Shown here in pieces: positions 55,853 through 64,000 of a stretch of 64,000 nt of DNA; position 1 is the stretch's first letter; each line of letters opens with the position of its first letter. This DNA is from Nematostella vectensis. Lineage: Eukaryota; Cnidaria; Anthozoa; Actiniaria; Edwardsiidae. A program made the translations under genes and the position numbers. Location: the NCBI RefSeq assembly GCF_932526225.1, contig NC_064039.1:1948001-2012000 (forward strand), in the 5' to 3' direction. Below the pieces are notes generated by a model that did no database searches, was not told the DNA's origin, and worked only from the letters and a program-made list of their open reading frames with translations.

Positions 55853-58816
55853 ATGCAAGGCTATCTCTTCCTTCTCTTGCTATCTTTTGGCTTTAGCAGC
55901 ATCCAATGCAAGCCGAACTTTGTCATCTTCCTCGTGGATGACCTAGGCATCGGTGATATTGGCTGTTTCGGTAATGACACGATTAACACGCCAAACATCG
56001 ACAAGTTAGCAAGTGAAGGAGCGCGCTTGGCTCATAACCTCGCACCCGAGTCCGTATGCACGCCAAGCCGGGCCGCTTTCTTGACAGGAAGATATGCAAT
56101 TCGCAGTGGATTGGCCTCGGAGCCTGGGCTTATTGGGAGAATGTTCCTATTCTCTGCCTCTGCTGGAGGACTTCCACAGAATGAGACTACTTTTGCGGCG
56201 GCCGTGCGAGGTGTTGGCTACAAGACAGGTAATGATATCCCGCGGGAATCCCGCGCTTGACCGAGACATGCGAGATATCACCCCAGAATAATTTTGATCC
56301 CGCGATCAATTGTTTCACAAGTTGTTAAATATCAATACTTTATCGACAATGTTTGATGGGCTATATAGTGTTAGTTAATCAATATATAGCAAGGACAAAA
56401 ACCTGCACATCCATCCCCCGGGGAAAGGGAGTGGGACATAAAAAAGGCACATTCTCGTCGTGAAAATGAATCTTAATTCTTCTAGGAGATAGCAAAAATG
56501 GCGGCATAGTGACAGGTCTTTGTTATAAATCAGAGTCTTCGTTATAAATCCGACTTTTAATATTTTCAGTGTACAAATGTTCTTTTGTAAATCAATCATT
56601 TTATTCTAAACTCGAGCATTGACAAGGGATAGCAGACCTATAAGAACCCCCTAGGGAAAATTCACCGCCCCTCCTTATTCTTCAATCTCCCCTTCAGTAA
56701 GCTCCCAGCGCAGCCGCTCACTTTTCGCAATTTAGTAGCCTTTTCCCGTCGCCCACCACCCCCCTCCCCCCCTTGTCCTCCACTCTCTCTCTCTGTGTTC
56801 GTAAACCTTATTTTCCATACGCAGGAATGGTAGGTAAATGGCACCTGGGATTAAACAAGGACAAAGCGGATGACTTCCACCATCACCCCTTGAAACACGG
56901 CTTCGACTCCTTCTACGGTCTACCTGTGAGCAATCTACGACCGTGCTTACTTGGTGAAACGATCGTCGACTATCTCGACCCCAACTGGCGTACTATGTAC
57001 AACTTGAAGTATCTCGGAGTGGTGGTGGTTTGCCTGATCGCCTTTGCTATGGGAAAAACACTTCGACTTATTGGTATCGTTGTTATAACTATAGCAACGG
57101 CAGTGGTGGTTAAGGAGTACGCGGCCATACTGAGAGAACATATGTTGACGTGTATTCTGATGAAGGACTATAAGATTGTGGAGCAGCCTTATGACCTCAA
57201 TAACCTGACCATGCGTTTCACGGATGAGGCGGTCGGGTTTATCGAGAAGAATCGAGAACAGCCATTTCTGCTGTTTATGTCATTCGCCAAGGTATATAGA
57301 AAAGACGGGGCTGTGGGGGGAGGGGGGTATGATAAGCGACAATGAGGGGGGGGGGGGGGGTAAGCAATGAGGGCAATGATGATTTATGGGGGAATGGTCC
57401 CCGCCGGGGTGGATCATCATATCCTTATAGCAATTGGACATGAAGGTAGTCCGAAAAGAGCTCGATGGTGACGTCTAAAGGACCGCAATTCAAGAAACCT
57501 GAAAATATGTTTGTTTTTAGTGCTTTCAATTACAAATTGCTTTGACCACAGCTCACAGTCACAGGGAACGTGCATTGCTGCATTGCTTGGTTTCCTTCTA
57601 GGTACACACACCCATGTTCACCTCCGACGCATTCAAGGGGCGGAGCAAACACGGTAGCTATGGCGACAACGTGGAGGAGATGGACTGGAGTGTGGGTGAG
57701 ATAGTAGGCGCGCTGGAGAGACTGGGGCTGAGGAACAATACGCTGGTCTACTTGACGTCGGATCAAGGGCCCCACTTGGAGGAGGGACTCGAGAGCGGCT
57801 GGAAAGGCATATACAAAGGAGGTACATATGGAACAGCCCCATCCCCTCCCCGGTGAAAGGGAAGGATGGTAATCGTACATATAAGGGATCCTTCACTTGT
57901 GATTGTTTTGTGATCCTTGAAATTTTATATGATGAGTCTATTGATGTTTTCCACGAATCACACTTATTTCTAACCCATCCGTTGATTGGATTGTTGGTGC
58001 ATGAAACCATCAGAAATACAGAAAAAATTTTTTTTTTCCATTTCATATTGTGTATCGGTTCGCGTGTTACGTCTCGGTCTTTTGATAAGGGGGAGTTTTC
58101 TGAGGATTACTGGCTCACCAGTAACACGCCCATAGAACGGTAAGTTATAGTTTTATCTCGCAGGTAAAGGTCAGGCGTACGAGGGCGGTATCCGTGTACC
58201 CACCGTAGCGTCATGGCCCTCCCGCATCCCCGCCGGCATCGACATCAACGAGCCAACCTGCAGCTTCGACATCTTCCCCACCGTGCTGAACCTGGCAGGA
58301 GCCCGCCTTCCCGGGGACCGCATCATCGACGGCAAAGACATGATGCCTCTGCTGACACAGAAGGAGGAGACCTCCCCTCACGAGTTCCTCTTCCACTACT
58401 GCGCAAAGTCCATCCACGCCACGCGGTACCGACCACGCGAGGGAAAAACCACATGGAAAGCTTTCTTTTTCACCCCTAAATGGCGACCTCCGGGGAGTGA
58501 AATGTGCTTGGGTGATGGTGTATGTAGGTGTTATGGGGAGGACGTAAACGTTCACGACCCACCACTTCTTTACGACATTACAGCGGATCCCTCAGAGAAG
58601 AACCCGATCCCGTCAGGCGATGCGCGCTACAAAAAGGTCATGCCGAATATCATCGCTGCCACCAGAGTTCACGAGGGGAATGTGGACGAGGTCCCAAACC
58701 AGCTGAATAAGAACTGGCACGTGTTCTTTCTCCCTACCCAGTCATGCTGTAACTACCCCTTGTGTTACTGTAAGGAGCATCAGTCGCCTCCCAAGCACTA
58801 TCCAGGAGAACTGTAA
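55853..58816 (+). CDS. Arylsulfatase of the steryl-sulfatase type, 571 aa
   Basis: Hydrolyses sulfate esters; steryl sulfatases act on steroid sulfates from the ER lumen. Exons 55853-56228, 56825-57291, 57602-57821 and 58164-58816 are in phase. There is a signal peptide ([19 protein letters not shown]). The metal site is [10 protein letters not shown] (D29, D30). The formylglycine motif is C69-[14 protein letters not shown], a hairpin of two hydrophobic helices in exon 2 ([12 protein letters not shown] and [15 protein letters not shown]), and TSDQGPH follow. Exon 4 has [19 protein letters not shown] and [13 protein letters not shown]. The cysteine-rich tail includes CCNYPLCYC. The paired helices and the length (human STS 583) place it with STS/ARSD-ARSF rather than soluble arylsulfatases. 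Confidence 0.93.
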
Positions 58817-59689
58817 ACACGGATGGTGACGGGGCAGTGGGAATTTAGGTAATGGACTGGACTCAAAAAGACGCTTGACACTTGGCGCCATATAGAAGAC
58901 AAACATAATCACCTCTTATTTTAACATATAGATTAGACGGCAACGTATAGTTTAGACGGCAACATCATTTCAAATAAGAACATGGGTTAAAAGACGGTGT
59001 TAAGATTTCAAGCTCGGCGTCCAAACCTTCGTCCATACAAAGGGTTATATTTTGTTACGTCATATCCGAGAAGGCTGCCGTCTGTACTTCTGAATTAGTC
59101 TTCTGTACGTTCCAAACTTTTTAAATATTTCAGTTACACGTTCGTGTATTTCAGTGACGATTTTATAGACATAGACTTCTCCATCAGTAGTTGCAAAACA
59201 CTGTATGTTTATTTCCTTTCGTAATGATATAAATATGCGTTAAAACGTGTACGAGTATTTTTACAGGTTTCTCCTCTATATGTATGGTGCTAGAAAAAAT
59301 GTCAATCGGCTTTTTGTCGTAGACTGCACGTAGACAACCCATCTCCAAACAGTATAAGAGTATCTGTTTAAAAATATCGCTGCCACACGTGTTGCCGGTA
59401 AAAGGCGACTGACATTCTTTAAGTTACAGTATCTTAAGAATTCGCTGGGTTTCTTATTCTTTGAAATAGTGGTGTCCAAGGAATATATAGGCTCGGTCCT
59501 ACCCTCACCTCTCCCCCTCTGACGCACCTGATTTCAAGGCCCCTTTTCTTCCATACTATTACAAAATATTTTCAATAGACTTTGCAAGACTTCTGAGAAT
59601 AGATAACTTTCTACATGCTCAATGGTAAAACTATTCTCACTCTAAACTCACGCCACACGAGATAAAAGGTATAGTCGGTCGACTATAAG
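58817..59689. other. 3' region of the sulfatase gene
   Basis: Presumably 3' UTR and intergenic DNA. Nothing further recognised. Confidence 0.4.
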
Positions 59690-59960
59690 CATGCAGGGTA
59701 AAATACCCATGCGTCACGCAATGCTTGGTCACGCACTTCCATCAGCATATGCTGGGCAATGTTTGGTCACGTGCTGTCGTGAGCATGCTGGGTAACATGT
59801 CCAAGCGTCACGCAATATTTTGTCACGCACTGCTTCTATATTGTTTTCTCATACCAGACGGAGGAATCAGTTCGTCGGTGGACGGCCTCGAGCATGCTGG
59901 GTAATATTTTCTTGAATCACGCAATATTCGGCCATGCAGTACTTTCTACGTTTCCGGTAA
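59690..59960. repeat. Degenerate repeat of agcatgctgggtaa and cacgcaatattttgtcacgc
   Basis: Three to four imperfect copies end within a few bases of the stop codon of the ALMS-motif gene (59964). Spacing is irregular. Confidence 0.6.
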
Positions 59961-59963
59961 TCA

Positions 59964-62900
59964 TCAAGCAGAATAACGCTTCTTTAAACGGTCACGCACA
60001 CGCTGAAATAGAAGAGCATAATGTTACATTGTTGAAAAAGCACAGACCAATGACGGGAAGTGAACAAGTCCAGACGTCAAATGATTTGAAATCATATGCG
60101 CGGCAAGAGCTACGAACCTTATCGTACAGCTGGGCCTTCAAACGATTCGTTTTGTAGAATGCAGCACGTTTGTTTTCATCCTTCTGTGCTTTAACTTCAG
60201 GAAGATTGTTATACAACCTGTAAAAGAAATCAATGACCCATTAGGGTGGTTGTGTTACTATGCTGCTTTCTTATGAGCACGTCAAGAGTCCCGTGGGGAG
60301 AGTTATGAAAAGTCGTAAGGAAATCGTAAAAGGCACTTAGACAGCTCGTGCACATGAATAGCACTTACTTCTGGTTCAGCTCGCGCATTTCTTTCTTGGA
60401 TAATCGTCGAGGTCGAGGAACGCGGTTGTTTTCTACGAACAAACAACAGACTTTGGTCGTCAGTCTCGTTTAACATGAAAATATACCTCACAACGAACGT
60501 TTTGACCGACAAGAACCGGTAAAATGTGTGTGTGTAAGTCTACACTATATTACATTGGATAGACAGTGCTGAATAACGTGTGCGCAAACACAATCGTAGT
60601 GTCGAATCGTTCGAGTCAAGGAACGAAAGGCTGACTTTAGTGGCTGTGTTGACTAAGTGTACAGCATTAAAACCATACTGTACAAAAGATGACAGATTTG
60701 TTTGATAATGAGGGACTCGTAAAGGAAATTATAGCCTTAGCTTTGCGCTAGTTTTCTTAGCATTCGCAAACATGTGACAGGTAAAAAGCCAACATTTCAA
60801 AACCAAAAGGCTGCTTTAACCACGCTGTACTGGAACTGGCCATTGGATACATACCTGGAAGGTGAGTCTTGCGTGGGGCCTGGTTCGGCTTCCTGGCTTG
60901 CTCACCCGACCCTTTCACAGGGATCTCCATTTTAGTCACCCTCTGTTCCCCGTCCTGCGTCACCTCGCCTCGCTCCCGCACCACCCTGTTGCGACCGATC
61001 CTATTAAGCCGCGCACGGGACCGGCTAACAAAGTCTGGCTTGGCAAAGTTGAATGCTTCCTGGAGGGAAAGCCTCTGCATGGAAGTAGACACAGCAGCCG
61101 CGGGGGGACTGAATGTCTTGGTCGTCTGGTCATCGCGTCGAAGGTTAGCGGGCTGGATCATGCTCTCGCTGTCACTAGGCCTGCTATAGTGCTTGTTGCT
61201 TACAGGGTAAAACCAAGCAGGTCCCGAGTCGTTGGGTTCTTTGTTATGACTAGTCCTGATCTTCGCAGCTGGCGAATTCTGGCTTGCGATAATTCGTTCC
61301 TTATGACCTTGGCGGCGCTGATGCTTACCGGGACTATAGCTATGCTCCGAGGACAGTGAATTTTCTTTCTCACTCGAGGATAAGTTCTCCTGATAGGCTC
61401 TGTACACAGGCGAATTGTGACCGGCGATCAAGCGGTCTTTGCGATGTTGCTTGTGCTTACTTTTTGTGGTTCTGTCTGGCGAGTCTTGTCTCGTGGGATA
61501 GCCATCTGTGTTACTCGAGTGTATTCTATTGACACTAGGCGACTCCAAGTCGCTGTCTAAATGCGTCTGCACTCCAACATCAACAGCACGTCCGCTCTTT
61601 GAAGGTTTTCTTTCTTTTAAAGCTCTATGCTTTGGCGTTGGCACATTAACAGCGACGTCCCGTGTATGCGAGGTCTGCGTAGCTCTAGAGCCTCTAACCT
61701 GCTCGTCTTTAACCTGTGTCTTGGAACAAATGCACTTCGATAGAATTTCTTTTGTTTCAGCTGTCGTTTTAACACGATGAGAAGGTTCTAGGACAGGAGT
61801 GCGTGACACTTTACGACTTCCTCTGTTTGGGCGTGACATCACCACAGGCGCGGCGTCATGTTCGCTGGTGTAAAATGTTTCCGAGGTCGAGGTGTCACTT
61901 TCGGTTGAGGTAGAGGTGGTAGTGGTGTCTGTCCTCCGCAGACGAGGAAAGGTAGGAACATTCGCGATATTTACAGTCTCCAAAAGCTTGCGCAACCTGA
62001 TCTGTTGCGAAAAAGAAGGGTTACGCATAAACTCAATGAACCCTTCATTGAGCTGAGTCAAATCGGATGAAGCATCGCTAGAGTAGTACGACGTGGAAGG
62101 GGCTTCTGACTTAGCCCGGTTGCCTCGCTCTGGATCGGAGACCGAGCTAGACCCAGTGGTCTCTAACAACGGCTTAGCCAGTAATGTTGACAGCCTGTCT
62201 AGATGGGAAGAGACACTGCCCTTTTTCGTGTAGCTCGGACTGGATCTTAAACTCTCCTGGAACCGTTCCCACATATCATTTAATTCTTTGCTTTTCCTCG
62301 TAGTGTACTCCGTGCCATGACTACCATTGGATGACCTATCGCGCCTTAAAAGCTCCCGATCGCCTGCTTGCACAGACCTTCTACCAACCACATAATCGTC
62401 AAGCATTGACTTGGTGTCTTGATGGCTTCGGTTCCGCGCACTTCCATGCTTGTTTATGGAGGAATTCACGCTAGAATTCTTCCTCGAATCTGGACGGTAA
62501 AGAGATTTCTCCTTAGAGCTCCGTGAGCCAGTTGCTGAGCGTCGCTTGCTGAGCTGCGGATCGCTTTCATCATCTTTGGACGTTGTCGTGGTGTCTGAGC
62601 CTCCCTCATCCCGCAAATCGAATGGAGTAGAATCTGCAGACACATACACCTCACCCTCTGTTGTCCTGGACACCCTGTCCAAGCGAGGAGACAAACCCAT
62701 GGCCCGACGACGCCTGTTGGTACTTCCTGGCCCTGAGGAGTGCCGCACATCGTATAATCCATGAGTCGCCTCCTGGCCAACGAGACCGCTAGTGCCTGTA
62801 GGCATGGGGTCTTGATGATGCAGGTGAGGTTTGTATAGACTTGAGGAAGAGGACTCAGGAGTAGGCGTATACATAGTATTACTACTATAGCGGTCAGTAT

Positions 62901-64000
62901 CTTTTCCTCTGGATTCCAGATAACTGGGAATCTTGTTCTCATCCTGGTATTGTCTTAAGACCTGGTCACTTTTTCTGAGCGTACCGACCTCGCTTTCAGT
63001 AAGTGGACTAATAGAGCCCGCCCCAAGGGACATATGGAACTGTCTGGTCGCTTTATCTAAGTCTGGTCGATGAACACTTCCAGTGATTGACGAGATGTCT
63101 CCATTCAGTCCAGTTTGTATCTTCGTACTGTCGACGCTGCTTGTGAATGGGCGATCTTTTACAGGAGGTGTTTTACTTTTACTGTCACTCTTGAGTTGTC
63201 TGAAGTACTTTAGATCTCCCTCTAGAGCCGCCTCATAGCTGAGAAGGTCATCCGTGTCTTCTGCTTCATCGTGGGAAGACACTATCGTGTTGGAGGAAAA
63301 GCTTTCCCTCCCTCTACTAGAGGAGTTTTGTGCTGAAACGGTAGTTGGGACATAACTGGTCAGAGGGGTCTCAAACGAAGAGAGACTGCTGGATCTTGCA
63401 GGCATCTCATTTCTGCCTGCACTTGACGCTTCAGAGGAGTTATACACTGACCCAAAAGCATTCTGCTGTCTATTCAAATGAATGCCAGTAGATGTATCAC
63501 TCCTTCTGGACGACACAAAGCCAGTATCCGGTGTACTAGTTTGTAGAACAGAATGCCGTGATGCTATTTCCATGCCTTCAGGGACTATTGTATTGGGTTC
63601 TGGGACAACAGGGACACTTGGTCGGAGGCAATAAGCATGGGTGGAGCTTTCGTCAAGACTTGTACTTGCATTTTTCTCCAACGCAATCATGCCACTTTCT
63701 CCTATATCAGACCGACGCTCATGGCTGTCCTCACTCCATGTATGCTTGACGCCCGGTGCTCTGAGAATTAAACTACTGTTACTATAAGTAGAGGCATCCG
63801 TCAGTTCAGGGGAGCATGGTATTGAACTTGCTCCACCAGTAGAGCCATGTGGGACATACTCGGGAAGACTTTTGTGGCTACTAACAATCCATGCTTGCTT
63901 GACACTAGGTACACTTGAAGCTAGAGAATCAGAAGATACGTCTTTTGGCTTAGTTGTGTACGGTTCAAAGCTCGCTGCACTTGTAAAGCTTTGCTGGGCA
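59964..64000 (-). CDS. ALMS-motif centrosomal protein (ALMS1-like), 3' part
   Basis: ALMS-motif proteins (ALMS1, CEP295, C10orf90) act at centrioles and the basal body. A giant exon runs from the window edge (64000) to 60855 and is open throughout. Exons 60432-60369, 60217-60118 and 60002-59964 follow, all in phase. The long exon is Ser/Thr-rich and disordered, as in ALMS1. The motif begins near its end (LSLQEAFNFAKPDFVSRSRARL). It continues across the small exons (RRLSKKEMRELNQK, LYNNLPEVKAQKDENKRAAF, KTNRLKAQLYDK) and ends RVRDRLKKRYSA. The last part matches the ALMS1 pattern of IYDNLPEVKKKKEE. ALMS1 itself and CEP295 cannot be told apart from this end alone. The gene starts right of the window. 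Confidence 0.88.
60519..60838. repeat. Dispersed repeat, copy 2
   Basis: Second copy of the 14640-14975 repeat, in the intron directly beside the donor of the ALMS-like exon (60854/60855). It lacks the 3' end seen in copy 1. Confidence 0.8.

Overview
The window looks like an intron-rich invertebrate nuclear genome, most likely a cnidarian of the sea-anemone type. The gene set is animal: WDR91, TMEM63, PEBP, a steryl-sulfatase-type arylsulfatase, an SDR9C dehydrogenase and an ALMS-motif protein. Gene structures are vertebrate-like, with many short exons in consistent phase. A Ty3/gypsy element, a LINE remnant, foldback/MITE elements and very many minisatellites sit between and inside the genes. 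The species call is an inference; no marker gene proves it.

Layout. 1-5275: Ty3/gypsy LTR retrotransposon with one intact gag-pol reading frame, antisense inside an intron of a TMEM63/OSCA-type channel gene. Eight exons of that gene lie at 5489-10584 (minus) and its 3' part runs off the left edge. 11001-13615: a ~46-bp GT-rich satellite split by a 5'-truncated LINE. 13616-16430: a dispersed repeat and an array of about 20 perfect CRE palindromes. 16428-28630 (minus): WDR91, rebuilt as 14 in-phase exons (777 codons), with an AT-AC (U12-type) intron. It shares a short divergent promoter with 28968-32584 (plus), a PEBP gene of five exons with a GC donor. 34562-35506 (minus): single-exon, three-finger EGR-like zinc-finger gene. 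36150-36860 and 37325-39029: two large tandem arrays. 39014-44396 (minus): an SDR9C dehydrogenase with two alternative first exons, each carrying a whole NAD(P)-binding half. 45400-49800: minisatellite, two strikingly G-depleted tracts, and a broken chromodomain gene. 50211-54557: a 4.3-kb element with terminal inverted repeats and TTAA at both ends. It carries two convergent multi-exon genes, one a CXC-domain protein joined to the cysteine-rich cytoplasmic domain known from P2X7. 55853-58816 (plus): sulfatase. 59964-64000 (minus): ALMS-motif gene running off the right edge.

Two themes stand out. First, at least five tandem arrays are seeded on exon edges. Their repeat unit contains a real splice donor, splice acceptor or stop codon of the neighbouring exon (TMEM63, WDR91 three times, SDR). 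Second, the TTAA element carries a P2X7-type domain in what looks like a mobile unit. Both of its genes are damaged here (one frameshift, one TGA), so this copy is decaying.

No prokaryote-style operons, rRNA, tRNA or CRISPR arrays were seen. All splice models come from reading splice-site consensus, phase and remembered family architecture; no database search or alignment was run.
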